Source of the DNA: Thalassotalea sp. 273M-4
GTDB taxonomy: Bacteria; Pseudomonadota; Gammaproteobacteria; Enterobacterales; Alteromonadaceae
Direction: 5' to 3'
Length of the DNA stretch: 64,000 nucleotides
Assembly: GCF_041410465.1 (NCBI RefSeq)
Contig: NZ_CP166961.1
Span: forward strand, 682,001 to 746,000
Shown: positions 38,819-46,401 of the stretch, piece after piece
How the letters are laid out: the number at the start of each line of letters is the position of its first letter
How positions within the stretch are numbered: the stretch's first letter is position 1
The notes under the pieces: model-generated
The model's database searches: none
Told to the model about the DNA's origin: nothing
What the model saw: the letters and a program-made list of their open reading frames with translations, nothing else
Translations under genes and position numbers: made by a program

Positions 38819-39118
38819 TTAAGGTTTCGGACAGTACAATTCATGCAATGTACCAATGAGGTGTGCGATATTGCTATCGGCAAGGCTATAAAAGACTTGT
38901 TGCGATGACTTTCGATCGCAAATTAATCCATGCGATTTTAAAACTTTTAAGTGTTGAGAAAACGCAGACTGACTTAACGTTGAATTTTGTTGTAGTTCTG
39001 CAACGCTCATTTCCCCATCGATTAACTGACATAAAACCATCAATCGATCAGGATGTGCCATTGTTTTCAATAGGTTAGAAACTTCTTTTGCATTTTCTTG
39101 CATTAGATCAAAGTCCAA
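38819..39118 (-). CDS. ArsR-family persulfide-responsive repressor (BigR/SqrR/YgaV type)
   Basis: 99 residues. The TTG start at 39118 is set by AGGAG exactly 7 bases upstream (39130-39126); the ATG at 39103 has none. Winged helix with MAHPDRLMVLCQLIDGEMSV and LSQSAFSQHLKVLKSHGLI. It has exactly the two cysteines that characterise BigR/SqrR: Cys30 in LMVLCQL and Cys96 in ELYCPK. In that family they form a tetrasulfide bridge with persulfides, releasing DNA. No metal-binding motif of ArsR or SmtB is present. Neighbours (sulfur transporters, rhodanese enzyme) fit the role. Confidence 0.88.
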   Translation of the reverse strand: MDFDLMQENAKEVSNLLKTMAHPDRLMVLCQLIDGEMSVAELQQNSTLSQSAFSQHLKVLKSHGLICDRKSSQQVFYSLADSNIAHLIGTLHELYCPKP

Positions 39119-39206
39119 ATGTCGACTCCTTTTAAATTAATACCTGCCGTTAGGCTCTGTTTTGTCAGTATTATTTTGTAAAAAGACTCCTAATAGCAAG
39201 CACAGT

Positions 39207-39288
39207 GTATGCTAAATTTTATATTAGTCAACACTTATAGAGGTCAGTCTAAATTAGTGTTATCTAAATTAGTAATATCTAATTTGGT
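39207..39288. promoter_or_regulatory. Operator array of the sulfur regulator: three 15-bp direct repeats
   Basis: TCTAAATTAGT at 39248-39258, TCTAAATTAGT at 39263-39273 and TCTAATTTGGT at 39278-39288 are spaced exactly 15 bases apart. A related element, CTAAATTTTATATTAGT, lies near 39211-39227. The core CTAAATTAG is nearly palindromic. The array lies between the divergent repressor and the CoA-disulfide-reductase gene, so one protein could control both. Binding by the BigR-type regulator is inferred. Confidence 0.7.
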
Positions 39289-39352
39289 GTGATACAGTGC
39301 CATCATCATTCGTTTGGATCTTTACGATCATGTATAAAAATTTGAGGTAGAT

Positions 39353-41011
39353 ATGAAGAAAATAGTCATTGTAGGTGGCGTTGCCGGTGGAGCCTCTGCC
39401 GCTGCGAGAGCAAGAAGGTTGTCAGAGTCGGCAGACATTATCATGTTTGAGCGTGGCCCGTATGTCTCATTTGCAAACTGTGGTTTGCCTTATCATATTG
39501 GTGGCGATATTCGCCAACGAGAGGCACTCATTTTACAAACTGATGAAAGTTTTGATCAACGCTTTAATGTAAAAGTTAAATCACACACCGAAGTTATGGC
39601 AATTGATCGTGAAAACAAACGAGTCCGAGTGACCAACTTACTTACCCAAGAGCAATACGAGCAGCCTTATGATGTCTTGTTATTAAGCCCAGGTGCTAAA
39701 CCGTTAATGCCACCGATTACCGGTTTAACCAATCCTTACACCTTTTCTTTGCGCAATATTCCCGACATGGACGCGATTATTGCCAAGTTAGAAAGTCAGA
39801 CGGTAAAACATGCCACCGTTGTGGGCGGCGGTTTTATTGGCTTAGAGATGCTCGAAGCGTTTCATCAGCGTGGTATTGATACCACTTTGGTTGAATTGGC
39901 AGATCAAGTTATGGTGAGTATTGATAAAGAAATGGCTGGCTTTGTACATGCAGAACTTAATGAGCGAGGTATTGACTTAAAGTTAAGCCAAAAGTTGGTA
40001 GAGGTACAATCAAACGAAGCGCATACAGGCCACAATCTTACCCTGCAACTCGACTCAGGCCAACAGGTGTTAACGGATATGTTAATAATGGCAACGGGGG
40101 TCGCGCCAGAAACTGGGTTGGCAAAACAAGCCGGTTTAAAACTTGGTGAGCTTGGCGGAATTTGGGTTAATGGACATATGCAAACCAGTGATCCGAGTAT
40201 CTACGCCGTTGGTGATGCTATTGAAACCATTGATTTTGTCACTAAAACACCGACCTTAGTGCCACTGGCCGGCCCAGCAAACCGACAAGGTCGGATGGCC
40301 GCTGATAATATGCTTGGCGCCAGTGAGTCATATCAGGGGACTCAAGGCACGGCGATCTGCAAAGTTTTTGATTTAGCAGTAGGCTCAACAGGTAAAAATG
40401 AGAAACAATTAAAACGTGCCAATATCGCCTATGAAAAAGTCTACGTCCATACCGCAAGCCATGCAAGCTACTACCCAGGTGCAGAAATTGTCTCTTTAAA
40501 GCTGTTATTTGCCCCTGACACTGGGATTATTTTAGGTGCACAAGCCGTCGGCAAAGACGGTGTTGATAAACGTATCGATGTGCTGTCGGTTGCGATGAAA
40601 ACTAAAATGACGGTTGCGCAATTGCAACATGTCGAGCTCTGTTATGCTCCGCCTTTTGGTAGTGCTAAGGATGTGATTAACCAAGCCGCTTTTGTCGCCA
40701 CCAATATTTTGCGAGGTGATATTAAGCCCGTACATTTTGATCAAGTAGATAATGTAACGTCGAAACAACTATGGCTAGATGTTCGTAAACCGATAGAGCT
40801 TGAACGAGTAGGGCAGATAGCGGGAGCGATAAATATTGAAGTTGACGAATTACGACAACGCCTAAATGAGCTCCCCAAAGACAAAGAAATTTTAGTGTAT
40901 TGTCAGGTTGGTTTGCGCGGTAATGTTGCTTGTCGTATGTTGGCCAATCATGGCTTTAAGGTGAAAAACTTGGTGGGTGGCTATCGAACCTATCTTTTTA
41001 GTCAAAAATAA
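39353..41011 (+). CDS. CoA-disulfide reductase-like FAD enzyme with C-terminal rhodanese domain
   Basis: 552 residues; GAGGT lies 5 bases before the ATG. FAD domain IVGGVAGGASAAARARR; redox Cys43 in FANCGLPYHIGG; NAD domain VVGGGFIGLEM; FAD loop YAVGDAIE. The last 90 residues or so form a rhodanese with active-site Cys517 in VYCQVGLRG. This is the CDR-RHD layout (for example Shewanella Npsr and Bacillus CoADR-RHD), which reduces CoA persulfides or polysulfide with NAD(P)H. It is divergent from the persulfide regulator and its transporters. Physiological substrate is inferred from the family. Confidence 0.9.
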   Translation: MKKIVIVGGVAGGASAAARARRLSESADIIMFERGPYVSFANCGLPYHIGGDIRQREALILQTDESFDQRFNVKVKSHTEVMAIDRENKRVRVTNLLTQEQYEQPYDVLLLSPGAKPLMPPITGLTNPYTFSLRNIPDMDAIIAKLESQTVKHATVVGGGFIGLEMLEAFHQRGIDTTLVELADQVMVSIDKEMAGFVHAELNERGIDLKLSQKLVEVQSNEAHTGHNLTLQLDSGQQVLTDMLIMATGVAPETGLAKQAGLKLGELGGIWVNGHMQTSDPSIYAVGDAIETIDFVTKTPTLVPLAGPANRQGRMAADNMLGASESYQGTQGTAICKVFDLAVGSTGKNEKQLKRANIAYEKVYVHTASHASYYPGAEIVSLKLLFAPDTGIILGAQAVGKDGVDKRIDVLSVAMKTKMTVAQLQHVELCYAPPFGSAKDVINQAAFVATNILRGDIKPVHFDQVDNVTSKQLWLDVRKPIELERVGQIAGAINIEVDELRQRLNELPKDKEILVYCQVGLRGNVACRMLANHGFKVKNLVGGYRTYLFSQK

Positions 41012-41014
41012 TAA

Positions 41015-41042
41015 CATAAAAAGCCCGGCGCGAACCGGGCTT
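41015..41042 (-). terminator. Terminator of the hsp20 gene (probably also used by the plus-strand enzyme gene)
   Basis: AAGCCCGG (41021-41028) and CCGGGCTT (41035-41042) form an 8-bp stem with a 6-base loop; on the minus strand TTTTTATG follows. On the plus strand GCAAAAA follows, so it is mainly a minus-strand terminator between converging genes. Confidence 0.8.
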
Positions 41043-41085
41043 GCAAAAATAGGGAAGTAAAATTTAAATAGCGAGCAATTCAGGC

Positions 41086-41544
41086 TTATTCTGCAGAGCT
41101 TTCCAATAAGCTCTTACCATTAATGGCAATCTTACGTGGTTTTAAAGCTTCTGGAATTTCTCGCTCGAGGTCAATATGCAACAACCCGTTTTCCATTTGT
41201 GCACTGATCACTTTGACATGATCGGCAAGTTGGAATTTACGTTCAAAATTGCGTTCAGCAATGCCTTGATATAAGAACGTTCGGTTGTTGTCTTTATCGT
41301 TATTGGTTTTGGTACCCGTTACGATTAAAGCGTTATCTTTGGATTCAATATCTAGCTCACTTTCAACAAAACCGGCCACCGCCATGGTAATACGATATTT
41401 ATCGTCGGCTATTGATTCAATGTTGTAAGGAGGATAAGCAGGTTGTTTTTCTGCTCGTGTGGCTTTATCCATTAATGAAGCTAAATGCTCAGCACCAATA
41501 AATGAACGGTAAAGTGGGCTAAAATCTGTTGTAAATGTTCGCAT
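41086..41544 (-). CDS. ibpA: Small heat-shock protein, IbpA type (Hsp20)
   Basis: 152 residues from the ATG at 41544, because AGGA (41555-41552) is 7 bases away, whereas the ATG at 41550 is too close. N-terminus FSPLYRSFIGAEHL is that of IbpA/IbpB; the alpha-crystallin domain runs from about residue 40 to 130 (YRITMAVAGF, GIAERNFERKFQLAD, NGLLHIDLEREIPEAL). It holds aggregating proteins for refolding by DnaK/ClpB. The upstream region carries a sigma-32-type promoter and a ROSE-like thermosensor. Only one ibp gene is visible. Confidence 0.95.
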   Translation of the reverse strand: MRTFTTDFSPLYRSFIGAEHLASLMDKATRAEKQPAYPPYNIESIADDKYRITMAVAGFVESELDIESKDNALIVTGTKTNNDKDNNRTFLYQGIAERNFERKFQLADHVKVISAQMENGLLHIDLEREIPEALKPRKIAINGKSLLESSAE

Positions 41545-41681
41545 AATCATATCCTATCTATTTAGCAATATGTGAATCAGAACGTTGCGATGGTTCTGAA
41601 CGTTAAAAGTGCCTTTCACGTTGAACAGGCGGTTTAAAAATCCGATATTAAAGCGGATTGTAGACCCTTTATGGCGACTAC
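41545..41681 (-). promoter_or_regulatory. ROSE-like RNA thermometer in the ibpA leader
   Basis: The 3' end of the leader holds TTGCT (41568-41564) facing the Shine-Dalgarno AGGA (41555-41552) across an 8-base loop. This is the ROSE signature U-U-G-C-U with a bulged G against AGGA. Upstream stems: TCAGAAC/GTTCTGA (about 41598-41576) and TTGTAG/CTACAA at the 5' end. In E. coli ibpA and rhizobial hsp genes such leaders block translation until heating. Confidence 0.7.
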
Positions 41682-41687
41682 AATTAA

Positions 41688-41716
41688 TAGATGGGAGCGA
41701 ACAAATATTTTTCAAG
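41688..41716 (-). promoter_or_regulatory. Sigma-32 (RpoH) promoter of ibpA
   Basis: Minus strand CTTGAAA (41716-41710), 13 bases, TCCCATCTA (41696-41688). This matches the heat-shock consensus CTTGAAA-N13/14-CCCCATnT closely. Start of transcription near 41681 gives a leader of about 137 bases. Confidence 0.8.
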
Positions 41717-41855
41717 GGAAAAGATAAAAAAAAGAAAAATATTTTTTATCTTATTGTTTTTTTAGGGTTTGTGTCGAACTTTTTTAAGTTTAGACTTTGC
41801 CTGTCTTGGCGTGTCAGCAAAGGTGACACACCAAGGCAGCAACGATATTGGCTTG

Positions 41856-42536
41856 TTAGTCTGCGCTTGTTGGCGCCGCGACTGCTTCGCTATCGCCTGT
41901 TGTTAATGAGGTTTCTTCATCTTCCTCAGCGGCACTTGGCGATGGTTCTGTGCCATTAACCGCTTCTTGCACTGCCATCAACGCTTCATCGTATTTAGGG
42001 TGAGTTGAAATATTACTAACCAATTCTTTATAGGTGATTTTATTATGCTTATCAATCACAATGATTGCCCGGCTTAATAACCCCATATCTTTAATTAATA
42101 AGCCATATTTGGCGCCAAAGTCACGCCATACTGAATCGGATAAAACTTTCAGTTGGTCGACAGACTCAGCTTGGCAAAAACGTTTTTGGGCAAACGGTAA
42201 GTCGTTACTGATGGTCAACATCACTACATCTTCTGGTAAATTAGCAACCTCTTCGTTAAACCGCTTGGTTTGCAATGAGCAAACCCCTGTGTCTAAACTT
42301 GGCACCACTGAAATCATCACTGTTTTACCTTTAAAGTCAGACAGGGTAACCGGAGAAAATCTTTCGTCGACAACTTTAAAATCCGGTGCTTGTTGACCCA
42401 CTTCAACTTGGTCACCCAATAAAGTGATGAGTTTACCCCCTGCGGTAACTAAACCAGAGGTTTTATGTAAGTCTTCATGGGCTTGCGCATGGAAACACAG
42501 CGCTAAAACGATGGTGGTGATAATTTTCTTGTGCAT
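41856..42536 (-). CDS. tpx: Thiol peroxidase (Tpx) with signal peptide and acidic tail
   Basis: 226 residues from the ATG at 42536 (GGGG 7-10 bases upstream); the frame is open further up without support. Tpx-type peroxiredoxin: peroxidatic Cys86 in SVVPSLDTGVCSLQT and resolving Cys121 in KRFCQAE, 35 residues apart as in Tpx. Unlike E. coli Tpx (168 residues, no signal), it has a clear N-terminal signal peptide (IITTIVLALCFHAQA) and a C-terminal acidic, low-complexity tail of about 30 residues (AAEEDEETSLTTG). Probably periplasmic; its reductant there is unknown. Confidence 0.88.
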   Translation of the reverse strand: MHKKIITTIVLALCFHAQAHEDLHKTSGLVTAGGKLITLLGDQVEVGQQAPDFKVVDERFSPVTLSDFKGKTVMISVVPSLDTGVCSLQTKRFNEEVANLPEDVVMLTISNDLPFAQKRFCQAESVDQLKVLSDSVWRDFGAKYGLLIKDMGLLSRAIIVIDKHNKITYKELVSNISTHPKYDEALMAVQEAVNGTEPSPSAAEEDEETSLTTGDSEAVAAPTSAD

Positions 42537-43105
42537 GGTTATTCCCCATTTTATGCATTTGCGAGCCGTGTTAAAACGTTCAGGCTTTGGTATGAGCAAC
42601 GTTCTGACTCGACGGTAAAAATTTTTAGCTCTCACAATAATGTGAATGTATTTTTAGCGATAACAAACCCACTTCGTACATCTTGCTTACAGGGTTTGCC
42701 ATCGTGGTCACTAATTGAATGTATATCTGCTACTAATATATCAGCCTTAGTTCGGTTTACCTAACTTACCGATAACGCTTCCAATTGCTATTACCTTGTT
42801 TATTCATGGTCTAAAAATCTAATATTGGTAACGCTATACAGTATAACCTTGGATATTCGTTATTAAAAAGCTTTGCTATGAACTTAGCCAAAACCGATAC
42901 GAATCAAGTAACGATTAAGGCTAAGCTTTCGTTCACTTTCAACACGTTAAATAAGTAGGGGGTCAATAGGATGCCATAGAGAGCGCGTTTAAGCATTATC
43001 TCAAGGCGCCCTATTTTAAGCCACTTTGGCCATGGAAAATTAAAACACTGACAGGCAACAAGTCTGAGCTAATGGTCAACAGACTTGTTGTTGATGGCGA
43101 CTCGT
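42537..43105. other. Intergenic region with an 11-bp inverted repeat
   Basis: 569 bases. CAACAAGTCTG (43056-43066) and CAGACTTGTTG (43080-43090) pair perfectly with a 13-base loop, 16 bases past the permease stop; there is no U-run on either strand. A 49-codon plus-strand stretch at 42970-43119 is open but has no start. No other feature was found apart from the tpx promoter area. Confidence 0.4.
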
Positions 43106-44320
43106 TTATACCGTTCTAGTTGCAATCGCCGGAGAAATTAAAGTCGCTTTACGGGCCGGGTAAAGCACCGCGACTTGGCCAACAATATAGAGAATGACAA
43201 CCCCTAACCCAATAAGCCAAGGGTTAATGGGGGACATTGACAGGGTGTTTACCAACCAAATGTTGAGTGCAATAGCCCCCGCTGCACCTAAGGCCACACC
43301 AAAGCTGGATATGATAAAGTTTTCAATCATAAAAAAGCTTAAAATTTGACTTTGGGTTGCTCCAAGGGCCCGACGAGTGCCAATTTGTTTGGTGCGACGA
43401 TTGATACTAAACATCGCTAAACCAACAATACCAAAGCCTGTAATCAAGGTTAAAGTAATCACCACAACGGTTAAAATTTTATTCACCGCATTGTGACCGC
43501 GATAACTGCGCTCTCTGACGTCGTTCATGCTGGTCACTCGACGAATGATCCTGCCCTGATTGCTGTTTGCTAGCGCTGCTTCAATTTGTGGCATTAATTC
43601 ATCACGGCGCCCTGGTTCGGTTCGTATCATAAAGCGACCACCCGATGTTTCCATTTTAAACGGTACTAACATGCTTCTTTCGACATTGCCCCAGCTATGC
43701 CAAGGTGCTTGCAAGGTATCAACAATACCAATGATTTGAATCGCCTGATGTTCTGCGATATAGACGGTTTTACCCACCGCTCCTTGCCAATCATCAGGAA
43801 ATAAGCTTTCAGCCATGGCTTTGCTGACAATGGTTTTTGCCGGCCAACCCGATTGGGATTGATCTCGCCATTGAATATCGGTGGGGGCAAAATTTTGACC
43901 TGAGATTAATTCTATGCCCATGGTGTTGATGGCATGATCATCTACCATATATACCGCAACCCCAACCGTGTCTTTGCCTTCGCCTGCTTCGGTTTGCAAG
44001 CCCATAGACCAACCTCCGCCACTTAAAGGGATAGCGTTAATTTGAATCGCATCAACGACCCCAGGAGTCTGTCGGATTAGTGCCAAATCGTCTTCTAAAT
44101 TCACTTGCTGGTTATAATCTTGCGCAAAAATAGTGTTGGTTAAATGAAAAATATTGTCTTCATCTAATCCGCTAGGGCGTTGCATTTGTTGATTGCGTTC
44201 TTGGATCATAAAAATGGCATTGACCATGATGGTTAAGGTCAAGGCTATTTGTAAAGCGATAAGCACCGCACCCACCTTGTTGCGCATTAAAGCGCGAAAA
44301 ATTAATCCAAATTCTGACAT
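43106..44320 (-). CDS. ABC transporter permease (MacB/FtsX family), second
   Basis: 404 residues. One N-terminal membrane helix, a large periplasmic domain (MacB_PCD-like, about 45-270) and three C-terminal helices (FtsX domain, with the RTKQIGTRRALGATQSQI coupling stretch). Together with the upstream permease it probably forms a heterodimer using the one ATPase. Such systems work as mechanotransmitters for export of peptides, toxins or lipoproteins; the substrate here is not evident. Ten bases separate it from the first permease. Confidence 0.9.
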   Translation of the reverse strand: MSEFGLIFRALMRNKVGAVLIALQIALTLTIMVNAIFMIQERNQQMQRPSGLDEDNIFHLTNTIFAQDYNQQVNLEDDLALIRQTPGVVDAIQINAIPLSGGGWSMGLQTEAGEGKDTVGVAVYMVDDHAINTMGIELISGQNFAPTDIQWRDQSQSGWPAKTIVSKAMAESLFPDDWQGAVGKTVYIAEHQAIQIIGIVDTLQAPWHSWGNVERSMLVPFKMETSGGRFMIRTEPGRRDELMPQIEAALANSNQGRIIRRVTSMNDVRERSYRGHNAVNKILTVVVITLTLITGFGIVGLAMFSINRRTKQIGTRRALGATQSQILSFFMIENFIISSFGVALGAAGAIALNIWLVNTLSMSPINPWLIGLGVVILYIVGQVAVLYPARKATLISPAIATRTV

Positions 44321-44330
44321 TATTTGCCTC

Positions 44331-45641
44331 CTACTGCGCTTTAAGTTGTTGTGATGGTTGTACGTTACAGGCTCGCCATGTGGGGTATATGCCAGCTAAA
44401 ATAGTGCAAACAATGGCAATGATTAGAGCCAATATAAACATTGGAATGTCTAGGGAAGTGAGTCCGGTTAAGATGTCGCCATACAGGGCATCAATGCCTT
44501 TTAAGCCCAGCCAAGCAAACAATAAGCCCATAACCCCACCAGCAAGGCCAATACATGCCGATTCAATAATGTACTGCAAGAACAAGGTTTGTTTGCTGGC
44601 TCCCAAGGCTTGGCGCAGGCCAATTTCTGAAGCTTTACCAAGAAATTTTGATAACAACAAACCAACGGTATTTAACAAGCAAACAATTAAGAACATCAAT
44701 GACATTGTCATCATCATAATCGCATCATCAGCAACCACTTCTTGTTGTTCTAACCACTCGGTCACATTGGGTAAGCGGTTGTTGGTCGGGCGTTGAAATC
44801 GGCCCAAATCTTTTTGTTGTTCGGTGTAAGCATTTAAAAAGCTCATATAGTCGTTTTTGGCGCTAAGGTTGGGCAGTTCAACCCAAAACTGCAACCACAC
44901 ACATTCGGATTGTAAGAAAGCGTCAAAACCATCACCAACGGGCTTCCAACAGTTGGTGTTACCACTACGACCGATCTTTTGCTCGGTGAGCATCGAAAAC
45001 GGGACAAAAATTTCTTCGGAATCATTAAATGCCCCCGTCGAAATGTCATAAAACCTTGGTTTAGGATCCCAATAATCAATTACCCCAACCACTTTGTAGT
45101 AGTAACCGTTTATCTTAATCGTACGGCCAACCGAATTTTCGCCGCCAAATACTCGCTGATTAACCTCACGATTAAGCACAACCACCTGTTCTTTATTAAT
45201 ATCACTGTTATGATCCCAAGAATCACCATAAATAAACGGCACATCGAACATGCTGAAAAAGTCAGCTGAGTTTGCTCTGGCAGTTACCATAAAAGGTAAA
45301 GAACCTTGTGTTTCTGGTTCTATGACCCCATTCGCTTGTGCTTGAATACTCTGTTTTGCTGCCATCTTTGCTTCAAATAAAGCGATACCATCACGATAGG
45401 TTACTTGATTAGGTGGGCTACCATCGTCACGAAAGGGCTGATTCAGATCCCAACTGTCGAGCTGCACATTGTGCAAAACCGAACTTTTGTGAGGAATTGG
45501 GTTCGATGACATTAAATAGTTCACCGTAACTGTGGTCATGGTCGCGCCGATGCCAAGACCTATGGCAATGACCATAAGTAATGATAAGCCCCAATGTTTA
45601 AAAATGCTGATCCACGCCAGACGTAAATAATAAGTAAACAT
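44331..45641 (-). CDS. ABC transporter permease (MacB/FtsX family), first
   Basis: 436 residues from the ATG at 45641 (GGGAGTGAAT upstream); the open extension to 45692 overlaps the ATPase gene. Same layout as its neighbour: helix 1 (about 13-37), periplasmic domain, three C-terminal helices with ASEIGLRQALGASKQTL. The two permeases share the fold but are clearly different in sequence, so they are old paralogues. Three Cys in the periplasmic domain (around GNTNCWKPVG, LQSECVW) may form a disulfide. Confidence 0.9.
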   Translation of the reverse strand: MFTYYLRLAWISIFKHWGLSLLMVIAIGLGIGATMTTVTVNYLMSSNPIPHKSSVLHNVQLDSWDLNQPFRDDGSPPNQVTYRDGIALFEAKMAAKQSIQAQANGVIEPETQGSLPFMVTARANSADFFSMFDVPFIYGDSWDHNSDINKEQVVVLNREVNQRVFGGENSVGRTIKINGYYYKVVGVIDYWDPKPRFYDISTGAFNDSEEIFVPFSMLTEQKIGRSGNTNCWKPVGDGFDAFLQSECVWLQFWVELPNLSAKNDYMSFLNAYTEQQKDLGRFQRPTNNRLPNVTEWLEQQEVVADDAIMMMTMSLMFLIVCLLNTVGLLLSKFLGKASEIGLRQALGASKQTLFLQYIIESACIGLAGGVMGLLFAWLGLKGIDALYGDILTGLTSLDIPMFILALIIAIVCTILAGIYPTWRACNVQPSQQLKAQ

Positions 45642-45651
45642 ATTCACTCCC

Positions 45652-46362
45652 TTATGCAATCGCTTGAGTGGACGTGTGGATACGGCTATCAATGCTATCT
45701 ACTTCGCTGACAATACCGTCTTTTACCCAAATTTTGCGTTTTGCCCGATTGGCCAATTCATTGTCATGCGTCACCATGATAATTGTTGTGCCTTGGCTAT
45801 TGATCTCTTCTAATAGGCTCATCACACTTTGTGCCATGTGGGTATCTAAGTTTCCCGTAGGTTCATCGGCCAATAAAAACCTCGGCTCAGTCGCTAACGC
45901 ACGAGCTATGGCAACACGTTGTTGTTGACCACCAGACAATTGGCTTGGCAGGTGTTTCATCCTTGAACCTAACCCTACTAAATCAAGATGATGCGCAATA
46001 CGTTCTTTGCGCTCTGCACTTTTTAAACCGCGATAGCGCAAGGGCACATCGACATTATCAAATAGATTTAAATCGGGAATTAAATTAAAACTTTGAAAAA
46101 TAAAACCGATTTTTTCGTTTCTTAATTTAGACCGTTGCTTATCGTTTAATTGGCTTATCGCTAACCCATCAAGGTCGTATTCACCCGCAGTGAAGGTTTC
46201 AAGTAATCCTGCAATATTTAAAAAGGTGGTTTTACCCGAACCCGAAGGGCCGGTCACACTGACAAAATCACCTTCGTTAACCTGTAGATTGAAATCGCGC
46301 AGAGCGTGCGTTTGAATGTTATCGGTGGTGAATACTTTGCTGATACTTTTCATTGTTAACAT
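45652..46362 (-). CDS. ABC transporter ATP-binding protein (MacB/LolD group)
   Basis: 236 residues. Walker A GPSGSGKTTF, Q loop FIFQSFNLI, signature LSGGQQQRVAIARAL, Walker B FLLADEPTGNLD, H-loop VTHD. A single nucleotide-binding domain that would dimerise under the two permeases. AGGAAAACAAT precedes the ATG at 46362. Confidence 0.95.
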   Translation of the reverse strand: MLTMKSISKVFTTDNIQTHALRDFNLQVNEGDFVSVTGPSGSGKTTFLNIAGLLETFTAGEYDLDGLAISQLNDKQRSKLRNEKIGFIFQSFNLIPDLNLFDNVDVPLRYRGLKSAERKERIAHHLDLVGLGSRMKHLPSQLSGGQQQRVAIARALATEPRFLLADEPTGNLDTHMAQSVMSLLEEINSQGTTIIMVTHDNELANRAKRKIWVKDGIVSEVDSIDSRIHTSTQAIA

Positions 46363-46401
46363 ATTGTTTTCCTTGCTTTATAAAGTGATGCCAGGTTGTC
46401 T

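Noticed and set aside
42970..43119. Open plus-strand stretch of 49 codons that might be a gene remnant
   Set aside because: No start codon at its head, overlaps the permease end, and I recognise no family; chance cannot be excluded.
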